Below, one piece after another: positions 18,818 to 27,714 of a stretch of 64,000 bases of DNA. This DNA comes from Micromonospora sp. MW-13 (GTDB lineage Bacteria > Actinomycetota > Actinomycetes > Mycobacteriales > Micromonosporaceae). Where the stretch lies: NCBI RefSeq assembly GCF_003434305.1, contig NZ_QKKX01000009.1, forward strand, positions 310,001 through 374,000, written 5' to 3'. The notes under the pieces are model-generated. The model was given only the letters and a program-made list of their open reading frames with translations, was not told the origin of the DNA and did not search any database. The first letter of the stretch is position 1. Every line of letters starts with the position of its first letter. Made by a program: the position numbers and the translations under genes.

Positions 18818-21436
18818 GTGTCCGTCGCGTATCCCTCCGGCGCCTCCCGCAGCCTCCCGCGTCCCGCCGACCTGCTGGCGCTGGCGACGGCGGCGGTGCT
18901 CGTCCTCGCCGGCCTGGCCGGCGCGGTCCCGCCGCTGGCCGCGGTGGCGCTCGCCGGCGCCGCCGGCAGCGTCCTGGCCGGCGTCCGGCTGTCCCTGCTG
19001 GCCGTGCCCGTCAGGCATGCCGGGCCACCGGGCGGCGGCCCCGACCGGGCCGGCCGCCGCGCCACCCGCTGCCGCTCGGCCGCCGGGCTGCTCGACGCGG
19101 CGGTGGCCGCGGTCGGGCTGACCGTCGCGGTGCTCCCGCTCGTCGGCGCCGGACTGCGGGTCGCCGTCGGCGCGGCCGGCCTCGGGGTCGCCGCCCTGCT
19201 GCACACCGGCGGGCTGCTCCTGCTGCCCGGCCGCAGCCGGCTGCCGAACCGGGCCCGGGTCCGCCGCGCCGTCGACATCGTCAGCCTGGGCCTGAGCCTG
19301 ATCTTCGCCGCCTGGGTGCTGCTGCCGCCGGGGGAGACCCCGCCGGCCGCCCGGGTCGCGGTGGTGGCCGGCGGGTTCGGTCTCGCGGCGATCGGTGTCG
19401 CGGCGCTGGCCGACTGGCAGCGCCGGCCGGGCGCGGCGATCTGCCTGCTCGGCGCCGGGGCGGCCCAGTTCGGCCTGCTCGCGCTGATCGTGCTGCTCGC
19501 CTACGAGGCCCCGGACCGGGCCCTGCTGACCACCGTCGGGCCGCTGGTGGTCGGGGCGCTGCTCACCGCCGCCGGGGTCCGCCGGGTGGCTGCCGGCGAC
19601 CCCCGCCGCCCGGGCGGCCCGCCGCCCGTCTGGCCCCGGGTCAGCGCGCCGGCCGCGATCGCCACCCTGGCCGCCGGCGGGCACCTCTACGCGCACGGCG
19701 ACTTCACGCCGGGGGCGATCCTGCTCGGGCTGGCGGTGATCCCGCCGCTGGTGGTCCGGGAGCTGATGACCGCCACCGACAACCGCCGGTACGCCGCCCG
19801 CCTCGCCGCCCAGGAGGCGCACTTCCGGGCCCTGGTCGCGGGCGGCAACGACCTGATCCTGCTGCTCGACGACGCGCTGCGGGTGCGCTGGCAGTCCCCG
19901 GCCGGGACCCGGCTGTTCGGGCTGACCGACGCCGACGTGCTCGGCCGGCCCTTCGCCGACCTGCTGCACCCCGCCGACGCCCCGCGCGCCGCGCTGCTGC
20001 TCGACGAGGTGCGCGCCGGTGCCCGGCCGACGCTGCTGGTCGCCCGGATGCGCGACGGACACGGGGCGTGGCAGGAGACCGAGTCCACGATCAGCGACCA
20101 GCGCGGGGCGCCCGAGGTCCAGGCGCTGGTGCTGCACGTGCGTGACGTCGGCGAGCGCCGTCGGCTGGAGCGCGCGGTGCACCAGCTCGCCGCGACCGAC
20201 CAGCTCACCGGGCTGGCCAACCGGCGCGAGCTGCTGCGCGAGCTGGCCGCCCGGCGGAACGGGGCGCTGCTGGTGGTGGACCTGCACGGCCTAGGGGTGG
20301 TCAACGACGGTCGCGGCCACGCGGTCGGCGACGTGGTCGTGGTGGAGGTGGCCCGCCGGCTGCGCGCGGCGGTCGGCCCGGACGACCTGGTGGCCCGGCT
20401 GGTCGGCGACGAGTTCGGCGTGGTCACCACCGCCGGCCCGGTGCTGGCGTACGCGCTGGGCACCCGGCTGCTGGAGGCGCTCGGCGAGCCGTACCGGGTG
20501 GCGGGCGACGAGGTCCGGTTGCAGGCCAGCATCGGCCTGGCCGAGATCTTCGGCGCGGCTGGCGACGGCGTGCTGCGCCAGGCGGACCTGGCCCGCCGGC
20601 GGGCCGCCCAGCTCGGCCGGGACCGGATCGAGTGGTACGACGCGTACCTGGAGGAGCAGCTCGTCCGCCGGCTCGACCTGGAGCGGGAGCTGCCCGGCGC
20701 GGTGGCCCGGGGCGAGCTGGACCTGGTCTACCAGCCGGTGCTCGGGCTGGCCGACCGGCTGCCGGTGGGCACCGAGGCGCTGCTGCGCTGGCGCAGCCCG
20801 GTGCTGGGCACCGTGCTCCCGGCCGAGCTGCTCCCGGTCGCCGAGGACCTGGACCTCCTCGGCGAGGTGGGCCGCTGGGTGCTGGACCGGGCCTGCCGCC
20901 AACTGGCCGACTGGTCGGCGGACCGGCAGCTCTGGATGTCGGTGAACGTCACCCCTCGGGAGCTGGCCGCGCCCGACTTCCTCCAGCGCGCCGCGGCGGT
21001 GCTGGCCACCCACGGGGTGCCGCCGGACCGGCTGGTGGTCGAGGTGGCCGAGCCGCGCATCGGCGCGGAGTTGCCGACGGTGGTGGCCCGGCTGGCCGGG
21101 CTGCGCTCGCTCGGCGTGCGCACCGCGCTGGACGACTTCCGGGCCGCGCACGCCTCGCTGGCCCAGTTGCGCCGGCTCCCCATCGACCTGCTCAAGCTGG
21201 CCCCGCACCGGGTCGACGGGGCCGACGGCGGGCACCACCCGCTGGTCGACGTGGTGGTCAGCCTCGGCGATCGGCTGGGCCTGGAGATCGTCGCCGCGCA
21301 GCTCGAGACGCCGGCCCAGGTGGCCGCCGCCGGTCGGGCCGGCTGCCGCTACGGGCAGGGTTTCGCGCTCGCCCGGCCGGCGACCGCCGAGCGGGTGGAG
21401 GCGTACTTCGAGGAGTTCCCGTCCGCGTCCAGGTGA
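18818..21436 (+). CDS. Membrane PAS-GGDEF-EAL protein with degenerate catalytic sites
   Basis: From the N-terminus, hydrophobic helices occupy residues 10-310 or so, a PAS domain 325-440 (EAHFRALVAGGNDLILLLDD), a GGDEF-like domain 470-590 and an EAL domain 610-870. The cyclase signature reads VGDEF (529-533), so the first Gly is lost. EAL is kept at 653-655, but DDFGTG is replaced by DDFRAA and the late AEGVE motif by AAQLE, removing the usual catalytic glutamate. It is therefore more likely a cyclic di-GMP binder or a dead sensor than an enzyme. The GTG at 18818 follows CACGAAGG; longer starts would run through a 13-bp repeat. Confidence 0.85.
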   Translation: MSVAYPSGASRSLPRPADLLALATAAVLVLAGLAGAVPPLAAVALAGAAGSVLAGVRLSLLAVPVRHAGPPGGGPDRAGRRATRCRSAAGLLDAAVAAVGLTVAVLPLVGAGLRVAVGAAGLGVAALLHTGGLLLLPGRSRLPNRARVRRAVDIVSLGLSLIFAAWVLLPPGETPPAARVAVVAGGFGLAAIGVAALADWQRRPGAAICLLGAGAAQFGLLALIVLLAYEAPDRALLTTVGPLVVGALLTAAGVRRVAAGDPRRPGGPPPVWPRVSAPAAIATLAAGGHLYAHGDFTPGAILLGLAVIPPLVVRELMTATDNRRYAARLAAQEAHFRALVAGGNDLILLLDDALRVRWQSPAGTRLFGLTDADVLGRPFADLLHPADAPRAALLLDEVRAGARPTLLVARMRDGHGAWQETESTISDQRGAPEVQALVLHVRDVGERRRLERAVHQLAATDQLTGLANRRELLRELAARRNGALLVVDLHGLGVVNDGRGHAVGDVVVVEVARRLRAAVGPDDLVARLVGDEFGVVTTAGPVLAYALGTRLLEALGEPYRVAGDEVRLQASIGLAEIFGAAGDGVLRQADLARRRAAQLGRDRIEWYDAYLEEQLVRRLDLERELPGAVARGELDLVYQPVLGLADRLPVGTEALLRWRSPVLGTVLPAELLPVAEDLDLLGEVGRWVLDRACRQLADWSADRQLWMSVNVTPRELAAPDFLQRAAAVLATHGVPPDRLVVEVAEPRIGAELPTVVARLAGLRSLGVRTALDDFRAAHASLAQLRRLPIDLLKLAPHRVDGADGGHHPLVDVVVSLGDRLGLEIVAAQLETPAQVAAAGRAGCRYGQGFALARPATAERVEAYFEEFPSASR

Positions 21437-21455
21437 GGTCCCGGGGGCGGGGTGC

Positions 21456-21467
21456 TGAACCGGTTCA
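21456..21467. promoter_or_regulatory. LacI-type operator-like palindrome TGAACCGGTTCA
   Basis: This perfect 12-bp palindrome with a central CG has the shape of a LacI-family operator. It overlaps the 3' end of the LacI-type gene. No leftward target gene follows today (the neighbour converges), so it may be the leftover operator of a lost operon. Binding is inferred only. Confidence 0.45.
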
Positions 21468-22484
21468 CCTGACCCGGGGCGGGGCGGTGCTGCCCCGGGG
21501 CGTCAGGTGCGCGGTCTCGTCCTGGAGCCCGCTGGTCGGCTCGCCGGCGATCACCCGGAGCAACTGCCGGGCGGCGTGCGCGCCGTACGCGGGGATGTCC
21601 CGGCCGAGGGCGGTCAGCGGCGGGTGCACGAGCTGGCACAGCGGGGAGTCGTCCCAGGCGACGATCGACAGGTCGCCGGGAACCTGCAGACCCATCTCCT
21701 GGGCCACGGACAGCCCGGCTATCGCCATCACGTCGTTGTCGTAGATGACGGCGGTGGGGCGGCCCGGTGAGCTGAGCAGCCGTCGGGTGGCCCGCGCTCC
21801 CTCCTCGCCGGTGTAGTCCGACCAGACGGTGACCGACTCGTCGAGCCCGAGCCGCCCGCACACCTCGGTGAACGCGTCGCTGCGGATCTCGGTGTGCAGC
21901 AGCGCGGGCAGGCCGCCGACCCGGGCGATCCGGCGGTGGCCCAGGGCGACCAGGTACTCCACCGTCTCGGCCAGCGCCGCGGCCTCGTCGGACCAGACGC
22001 TGGCCAACGAGCCGGTGTGCCCGGGACCGCCGATCACCACGGCCGGCAGTTGCAGCTCCTCCAGCGCGGGTACCCGGCGGTCGTCGGTGCGCAGGTCGCA
22101 GACGAAGACCCCGTCCACCCGGCGCTCGGCCCACCAGCGCCGGTAGACCGCGATCTCCGCGTCCTGGTCGGCGACCACCTGGAGGGTCAGCGCGTACGAC
22201 CGGTCCGACAGTTCGGCCTCGACGCCACTGATCAGCTCCATGAAGAACGGCTCGATGCCGAGGGTCCGGGCCGGGCGGCACAGGGCCAGGCCGACCGCCT
22301 CGGCGGTGGCGCCGGAGAGCGCCCGCGCGGCGCTGCTCGGGCTGAACCCGATCTCGGCGGCGATGGCCAGGATGCGCTGCCGGGTCGCCTCGGAGACGCC
22401 GGGCTGTCCGTTCAGCGCGTACGAGACCGCGCCCTTGGAAACCCCGGCCCGCCGTGCGACGTCGGCGATGGTCGGCCGCTTCAC
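21465..22484 (-). CDS. LacI-family transcriptional regulator
   Basis: The repressor has 339 residues with an N-terminal LacI helix-turn-helix and hinge (RPTIADVARRAGVSKGAVSY, then GFSPSSAARAL) and a periplasmic-binding-protein-like ligand domain. Such proteins respond to sugars. The GTG at 22484 places the helix-turn-helix at the very N-terminus and has GGAGGA nine bases upstream. Immediately upstream on the other strand lies a fragment resembling the end of a glycoside hydrolase, which suggests the original target was a glycosidase operon. Confidence 0.93.
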   Translation of the reverse strand: MKRPTIADVARRAGVSKGAVSYALNGQPGVSEATRQRILAIAAEIGFSPSSAARALSGATAEAVGLALCRPARTLGIEPFFMELISGVEAELSDRSYALTLQVVADQDAEIAVYRRWWAERRVDGVFVCDLRTDDRRVPALEELQLPAVVIGGPGHTGSLASVWSDEAAALAETVEYLVALGHRRIARVGGLPALLHTEIRSDAFTEVCGRLGLDESVTVWSDYTGEEGARATRRLLSSPGRPTAVIYDNDVMAIAGLSVAQEMGLQVPGDLSIVAWDDSPLCQLVHPPLTALGRDIPAYGAHAARQLLRVIAGEPTSGLQDETAHLTPRGSTAPPRVR

Positions 22485-22586
22485 CGGCGTGTCTCCTCCA
22501 CTTGCTCGGCCCGCCCGGGGCGGGTGTCCCAGCGCCGGGGTGACGGCGGCCCTCACGCTACTGCAACCGACCCGGCGGGCGGCCCT

Positions 22587-22730
22587 GGCTGTAGCCGCGC
22601 GTTCTGGTTCTTCGCCGAGGACCGCGACGCCGACTGGCCGGCGGCGGAGTTCGACGCGACCGTGGAGGGCGTCGACGGCGGCCGGCGGGTACGGGTCACC
22701 GCCCGCACCATCCTGCGCACGGTCAACTGA
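22587..22730 (+). pseudogene. C-terminal remnant resembling a GH2 beta-mannosidase/glycosidase
   Basis: About 45 codons ending at TGA 22728-22730 encode RAFWFFAEDRDADWPAAEFD followed by VEGVDGGRRVRVTARTILR. This beta-rich tail resembles the C-terminal Ig-like domain of GH2 beta-mannosidases. There is no start or upstream coding sequence in frame, so it reads as the stump of a deleted gene beside its LacI regulator. The family call is from memory of the motif and is tentative. Confidence 0.4.
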
Positions 22731-22990
22731 ATCCGACGGCCCCGTCCCGACGCCTCGGCGGCGCCACCCTCGGTCGACGTGGTGCATGCCGGCGGCGTGA
22801 CAACGTCGTCGCCGACGCGGCCCGCTTCGCCCCCGCTGCTTGATCCACACCACGTGCGGGATGTTGCGGTAACCCGACGCCGGGACGCCGCAGCATCCCG
22901 CAAATCGTGTCGATCAGCTCACATGAGCATTTGAAGAATTCCGCAAGTGGTAAATTCGTCATGTTCTCATCGAGTTGGGGAGGGTCACGG

Positions 22991-23386
22991 GTGTCCGTGC
23001 CGCTGTACCAGGCCAAGGCCGAGCTGTTCCGCACCCTCGGGCACCCCGCGCGGATCCGGGTGCTCGAACTGCTCCAGGGCGGGCCGAAGCCGGTCCGTGA
23101 GCTGCTCGCGGCAATCGACGTCGAGGCGTCCAACCTCTCCCAGCAGCTCGCCGTGCTGCGCCGCGCCGGCATGGTCACCTCGTACCGGGACGGCCCCCTG
23201 GTCATGTACTCGCTCAGCACCCCCGACGTGGCCGACCTGCTGGCCGCCGGCCGGCGGATCCTCGGCGCGGTGCTCACCGACCGGGACGCCCTGCTCGACG
23301 AACTGCGCGCTGGCGGCACCGGTCCCGCTCCCGACGCCGCCACGAGCACCGGGTTGGATGGCTCGCGGGCCGGTCAGAGCCGGTGA
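22991..23386 (+). CDS. ArsR-family transcriptional regulator
   Basis: The 131-residue winged-helix repressor carries LFRTLGHPARIRVLELL and VEASNLSQQLAVLRRAGMVT, the recognition-helix region of ArsR/SmtB proteins. No typical CxC metal site is visible, so it may sense something other than a metal ion. The GTG at 22991 has GGGAGGG seven bases upstream. A longer ATG start at 22907 would add residues from an AT-rich leader that more likely holds the promoter. It overlaps the SulP transporter by 4 bp, which makes that gene its obvious target. Confidence 0.9.
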   Translation: MSVPLYQAKAELFRTLGHPARIRVLELLQGGPKPVRELLAAIDVEASNLSQQLAVLRRAGMVTSYRDGPLVMYSLSTPDVADLLAAGRRILGAVLTDRDALLDELRAGGTGPAPDAATSTGLDGSRAGQSR

Positions 23387-25050
23387 GCGCCGCGACCGCC
23401 GTCGTCCGCGACCGGGTCCTCGGCCTGCTGCCCGGCCGCGCCGACTGGCAGGCGGTACGCCGCTCGCCCCGCCGGGACCTGCTCGCCGGGCTGACCGTCG
23501 CGATCGTGGCGCTGCCGCTGGCCCTCGCCTTCGGCGTCACTTCCGGCCTGGGCGCGCAGGCCGGGCTGGTCACCGCCGTGGTCGCCGGCGCGGTGGCGGC
23601 CGTCTTCGGCGGATCCAACCTCCAGGTCTCCGGCCCCACCGGGGCGATGACCGTGGTGCTGGTCCCGGTGGTGCAGCAGTTCGGCCCGACCGGGGTGCTG
23701 ATGGTGGGCGCGATGGCCGGCCTGGTGCTGATCGCCTTGGCGCTGGCCCGCCTCGGCCGGTACGTCCGCTACCTGCCCACCCCCGTCATCGAGGGCTTCA
23801 CCGCCGGCATCGCCGTGGTCATCGCACTGCAACAGGTGCCCGCCGCGCTCGGCGTGACCGACGCCCACGGCGACCGGGTGTGGGCGGTGGCCGCCGACGC
23901 GGTCGCCCGGTTCGTCGTACACCCCCGGCCGGCCGCCCTCGCGGTGGCCCTCGGCGTCGCAGCGCTGATGCTGCTCGGCGCCCGCTGGCGGCCCGGCCTG
24001 CCGTTCTCGCTGCTCGGCGTGGCCGCCGCGACGATCCTCGCCGAGACCGCCCCGGTGGACCTGGTCCGCATCGGCGCGCTGCCGCAGGGGCTGCCCGCGC
24101 CGTCGCTGGGCTTCCTCGACCTCGGCGCGGTCGGCGTGCTGCTGCCGTCCGCGCTCGCGGTGGCCGCCCTCGCGGCACTGGAGAGCCTGCTGTCGGCCAC
24201 CGTCGCCGACGGGATGACCGTGGGCGAGCGGCACGACCCGGACAAGGAGCTGTTCGGTCAGGGCCTGGCCAACCTCGCCTCGCCGCTGTTCGGCGGCATC
24301 CCGGCCACCGCCGCCATCGCCCGTACGGCCGTGAACGTGCGCGCCGGGGCGTCGTCGATGCTGGCCGCGCTGACCCACGCCGCCGCGCTCGCGGCGATCG
24401 TGCTCGCCGCCGCGCCGCTGGTCGGCCGGATCCCGCTCGCCGCGCTCGCCGGGGTGCTGCTCGCCACCACCGTACGGATGGTGGAGGCCGGCTCCCTCTG
24501 GGCCCTCGCGCGCGCCACCCGGGGCGACGCGCTGGTGCTCGTGCTCACCTTCGCCGTCACGGTGATCTGGGACCTGGTGACCGCCGTGGCCGTCGGCATC
24601 GCCGTGGCGATCGTGATCGCGCTGCGCGCGGTGGCCCGCAGCGCCAAGCTGGAGCAGGTGCCCCTCGACCGGGGTGAGCACAGCGCCGAGGAGCACGCCC
24701 TGCTCGACGCGCACATCGTGGCGTACCGGCTGGACGGGCCGCTCTTCTTCGCCGCCGCGCACAACTTCCTGCTCCAGCTCTCCGACGTCGCCGATGTCCG
24801 GGTGGTCATCCTGCGGATGTCCCGGGTGTCCACCATGGACGCCACCGGCGCGCAGGTGCTCGGCGACGCGATCCGGCGGCTGCGGGGGCGGGGGATCGTG
24901 GTGCTGCTCTCCGGCGTGACGCCGGGGCACGACCAGGTGCTCAGCGTGCTGGGCGTGGCCGAGGAGTTGCGCCGCGACGGCCTGGTCTTCCCGGACACGC
25001 CGGCGGCCATCGCCCACGCCCGCGATCTGGCCCTGGCCGACGCCCACTGA
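23383..25050 (+). CDS. SulP-family anion transporter with STAS domain
   Basis: The 555-residue inner-membrane transporter has 10-14 helices from residue 30 to about 425 and a cytoplasmic STAS domain at about 440-540. Signature stretches are LTVAIVALPLALAFGVTSGL, SGPTGAMTVVLVPVV and the STAS loop RVSTMDATGAQVL. Substrates of the family include sulfate, bicarbonate and other anions; none can be assigned. The GTG start overlaps the ArsR-type gene, so the pair forms an operon that ends at a long hairpin. Confidence 0.93.
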   Translation: MSAATAVVRDRVLGLLPGRADWQAVRRSPRRDLLAGLTVAIVALPLALAFGVTSGLGAQAGLVTAVVAGAVAAVFGGSNLQVSGPTGAMTVVLVPVVQQFGPTGVLMVGAMAGLVLIALALARLGRYVRYLPTPVIEGFTAGIAVVIALQQVPAALGVTDAHGDRVWAVAADAVARFVVHPRPAALAVALGVAALMLLGARWRPGLPFSLLGVAAATILAETAPVDLVRIGALPQGLPAPSLGFLDLGAVGVLLPSALAVAALAALESLLSATVADGMTVGERHDPDKELFGQGLANLASPLFGGIPATAAIARTAVNVRAGASSMLAALTHAAALAAIVLAAAPLVGRIPLAALAGVLLATTVRMVEAGSLWALARATRGDALVLVLTFAVTVIWDLVTAVAVGIAVAIVIALRAVARSAKLEQVPLDRGEHSAEEHALLDAHIVAYRLDGPLFFAAAHNFLLQLSDVADVRVVILRMSRVSTMDATGAQVLGDAIRRLRGRGIVVLLSGVTPGHDQVLSVLGVAEELRRDGLVFPDTPAAIAHARDLALADAH

Positions 25051-25076
25051 CCCTCTGGACCGGCCCGCGCTTCAAG

Positions 25077-25122
25077 ATCCTGGTAGGGATCTGCCCCTCC
25101 AGGGGCGGATCCCTACCAGGAT
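25077..25122. terminator. Long two-part hairpin after the SulP gene
   Basis: A perfect 15-bp stem (ATCCTGGTAGGGATC with its complement) encloses a smaller GCCCC/GGGGC stem. The element is 46 bases long and starts 27 bases after the stop codon. It probably ends the ArsR-SulP transcript and marks the left edge of the defence-gene region. Confidence 0.8.
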
Positions 25123-25208
25123 TCACGCCTGATGGGCCAAGGCGGCGTCAGGCCGTGTCAGGATCTGCGGTGGCACCGACCTACCCATCGAAACGAGCCG
25201 AGACGTAC

Positions 25209-25586
25209 ATGAGCCGGAGTGACGACCGCAACCTGGAGACCGTGGCGGAGCTTGCCGACCAGCTACGGAGGTTCGCCCAGGACCGGGAGTGGCAGCAGTT
25301 CCATACGCCGAAGAACCTGGCGATGGCGTTGGCCGGCGAGGTCGGGGAACTGCTGGCGGAGTTGCAGTGGCTGACGCCGGAGGAGTCGATCCGGCTGATG
25401 TCCGATCCGGAGCTGGGTGGCCGGGTGCGCGCTGAGATCGGCGACGTCATGATCTACCTGCCCCGGCTGGCCGACGTGCTCGGGATCGACCTGGTCCGGG
25501 CGGCGGAAGACAAGCTGGCGGAGGTGGCCCGGCGGTATCCGGCGGACCGGGTGCGCGGTTCGGCCGCCAAGGCGGCGCGGCCGTAG
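25209..25586 (+). CDS. MazG-like nucleotide pyrophosphohydrolase
   Basis: The small all-alpha NTP pyrophosphohydrolase has 125 residues. The metal-binding ExxE...ExxD pattern is visible in GEVGELLAELQW and EIGDVMIYLPRLAD, and the EWQQFHTPKNLAMAL start is typical of the dCTPase/RS21-C6 branch. It would hydrolyse a (possibly non-canonical) nucleoside triphosphate to the monophosphate. ATG at 25209 was chosen; a GTG at 25155 in frame is possible. It is followed by two DUF2075 genes, a neighbourhood that suggests a defence role rather than housekeeping. Confidence 0.88.
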   Translation: MSRSDDRNLETVAELADQLRRFAQDREWQQFHTPKNLAMALAGEVGELLAELQWLTPEESIRLMSDPELGGRVRAEIGDVMIYLPRLADVLGIDLVRAAEDKLAEVARRYPADRVRGSAAKAARP

Positions 25587-25606
25587 CCGCGGATCGATCT
25601 TCTGGA

Positions 25607-25699
25607 TAGGGTATTCGGGTAGAAAAGCGGTCTGACGGGCTTCTGATACGGACATGCCCCCCGCGCGAACGCTTCGTGCTGCCCGGAGGCGCTTCCCTG
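25607..25699 (+). promoter_or_regulatory. Leader element 1 upstream of the first DUF2075 gene
   Basis: The segment contains TAGGGT (25607-25612, -10-like), GACGGGCTTC (25634-25643), GGACATGCCCCC (25650-25661) and a hairpin CGCGAA-CGC-TTCGTG (25664-25678). A GGAGG ribosome-binding site follows at 25685-25689. The same series, in the same order and spacing, precedes the second DUF2075 gene. The CCCCC run could pair imperfectly with the ribosome-binding site. Confidence 0.6.
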
Positions 25700-27604
25700 A
25701 TGTCGGCGTACCGTACGTCCGCTGCTGGCCTGTTGCGACTCGCCACCGACGGCACCCTGGTCGAGGTGCTGGCCGAGCGGGCCCGGCACAACGGCCACGG
25801 AGTGGCTCCCGCCGAGAAGCGGGCCTGGTCGCGCAGCCTGCCGGTGCTCGCACAGGATCTCGTCGACGCCGGCCTGTCCCAGGTCGAGGTGCTGGTCGAG
25901 TACCAGCTCCCGTTGACGAGCCGCCGCGTCGACGCGGTACTGGCGGGCCTCGACCCCCGGACCGGGGACGACTCGTACCTCGTGGTCGAACTCAAGCAGT
26001 GGAGCTACGCCACGGCCTACGAGGAATCCGACACCCTGGTGGCCGTCGAACAGGTCCGTGGGCCACGGCTGCACCCCGGTGTCCAAGTGGCTGACTACTG
26101 CCGTTATCTCAGCGACTTCCTGGGGATCCTCGGCCGGGAGCAGAAGCGGTTGAGCGGTGCCGCGTACCTGCACAACGCCGTGGACCGGGATGTCGTCGAC
26201 CTGCTCGACCGGCCGGCCACCGAGCAGAGCCGGATCTTCACCGGGCAACGCCGGGGCCAGTGGCTCGACCATCTTCGCAGCCGGTTCGCCGCCAGTTCGG
26301 GAGCGGACGCAGCCGACCGGTTCCTGACCAGCACTGTGCGTCCCAGCCGGCACCTGCTGGCGTACGCGGCGGCCGAGCTGAAGGAAAGCTCGCACTTCAC
26401 CCTGCTCGACGAGCAGCACGTCGCGTACGAGCTGGTCATGCACGCGGTCGAACGGGCCCGGACGGCGAACCACAAGCGGGCCGTGGTGGTGGCCGGCGGG
26501 CCGGGCAGTGGCAAGAGTGTCATCGCCCTTTCGGTCCTCGGCGAGTTGGCGCGACAGAACCGGTCCGTGCTGCACGCCACCGGCTCCCGGTCCTTCACCC
26601 AGACCCTGCGCCGCTACGCCGGCCGGGGATCCACCCGCCTGCAGAGCCTGTTCAAGTACTTCAACAGCTTCATGGACGCCGGCACCAACGACATCGAGGT
26701 GCTGGTCTGCGACGAGGCGCACCGGGTGCGGGAGACCTCGGTGAACCGTTACACGACCAAGGCCCGCCGAGACATCGCCCGTCCGCAACTGGAGGAACTC
26801 CTCTCCGCCGCCCGGGTGCCGGTCTTCCTCCTCGACGAGCACCAGGTGGTCAAGCCCGGTGAACTGGGCAATGTCGAGGTCATCTCGGCGTTCGCCGAGA
26901 AGCTGGGCCTGGAGGTCGATGTCGTCTCGTTGCACGACCAGTTCCGCTGCGGCGGCAGCGAGGCGTACGAGCAGTGGGTCCTGGCCCTGCTCGGCCTCGA
27001 CGGCGGCGAGCCGTCCGTCTGGGCGGGCGACGGCCGGTTCGACGTACGGATCGCCGAGTCGCCCCAGGAACTGGAGGACCACCTGGCCCGACGGCAGGGA
27101 AGCAGCGGGACGGCCAGGATGTCGGCCGGGTACTGCTGGCCGTGGAGCGACCCGAGGCCGGACGGCACGCTCGTGCCGGACGTGACGGTCGGCGACTGGG
27201 CCCGACCGTGGAACGTCAAGAGCGACCGTAGCGTCGGCGACGCACCCGGAAGCGCCTACTGGGCCACCGATCCGAACGGATTCGGGCAGGTCGGCTGCGT
27301 CTACACCGCGCAGGGCTTCGAGTACGACTGGTCCGGGGTGATCATCGGCCCGGACCTGGTGGCCCGGGACGGGCGGCTGGTGACGCGCCGCGAGGAGTCG
27401 AAGGACCCGGCGTTCCGTAGCAAGAAATCGGTCAGCGACGAGGAGGCGGATCGCCTCATCCGCAACACGTACAAGGTGCTGCTCACCCGGGGGATGCGCG
27501 GCACGGTGCTGTACGCGACGGACGCGGAGACCCGCGAGTACCTGCACGGCCTGGTGCGGGTCGAGCACCCGCCGGAGGTCCGGTTCGAGAAGATGGCCGG
27601 GTAG
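25700..27604 (+). CDS. PD-(D/E)XK nuclease-like + DUF2075 ATPase/helicase-like protein (first copy)
   Basis: The protein has 634 residues. The N-terminal region carries a restriction-nuclease-like site: D78 in RVDAVLAG and E97-L-K99 in YLVVELKQW. After residue 250 comes a DUF2075 superfamily-1-like ATPase with Walker A GGPGSGKS (K272 is the lysine) and Walker B DEAH (338-341). Late helicase-type motifs follow, in VYTAQGFEYDWSG and LLTRGMRGTVLY. It may be an ATP-driven DNA or RNA nuclease. The ATG at 25700 matches the start of its paralogue (M-S-A-Y), ten bases after GGAGG. It lies between a MazG-like gene and the second copy, just upstream of BREX-2. Confidence 0.85.
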   Translation: MSAYRTSAAGLLRLATDGTLVEVLAERARHNGHGVAPAEKRAWSRSLPVLAQDLVDAGLSQVEVLVEYQLPLTSRRVDAVLAGLDPRTGDDSYLVVELKQWSYATAYEESDTLVAVEQVRGPRLHPGVQVADYCRYLSDFLGILGREQKRLSGAAYLHNAVDRDVVDLLDRPATEQSRIFTGQRRGQWLDHLRSRFAASSGADAADRFLTSTVRPSRHLLAYAAAELKESSHFTLLDEQHVAYELVMHAVERARTANHKRAVVVAGGPGSGKSVIALSVLGELARQNRSVLHATGSRSFTQTLRRYAGRGSTRLQSLFKYFNSFMDAGTNDIEVLVCDEAHRVRETSVNRYTTKARRDIARPQLEELLSAARVPVFLLDEHQVVKPGELGNVEVISAFAEKLGLEVDVVSLHDQFRCGGSEAYEQWVLALLGLDGGEPSVWAGDGRFDVRIAESPQELEDHLARRQGSSGTARMSAGYCWPWSDPRPDGTLVPDVTVGDWARPWNVKSDRSVGDAPGSAYWATDPNGFGQVGCVYTAQGFEYDWSGVIIGPDLVARDGRLVTRREESKDPAFRSKKSVSDEEADRLIRNTYKVLLTRGMRGTVLYATDAETREYLHGLVRVEHPPEVRFEKMAG

Positions 27605-27624
27605 CGGCAGCCAAAGCGTGTGGC

Positions 27625-27714
27625 TAGGGTGACGGTCGGTTGAGCGGAACGACGGGCTTCCTGTGAGGGACATGCCCCCACCGCACGAGATTCTCGTGTT
27701 TTGGGGGCCCGTCA
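27625..27714 (+). promoter_or_regulatory. Leader element 2 upstream of the second DUF2075 gene
   Basis: The element repeats the architecture of leader 1: TAGGGT (27625-27630), GACGGGCTTC (27651-27660), GGACATGCCCCC (27668-27679) and a perfect hairpin CACGAG-ATT-CTCGTG (27684-27698). GGGGG at 27703-27707, the likely ribosome-binding site, is complementary to CCCCC at 27675-27679 and would be closed in an outer stem. The hairpin arms differ in sequence from leader 1 but pairing is kept. Confidence 0.6.
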
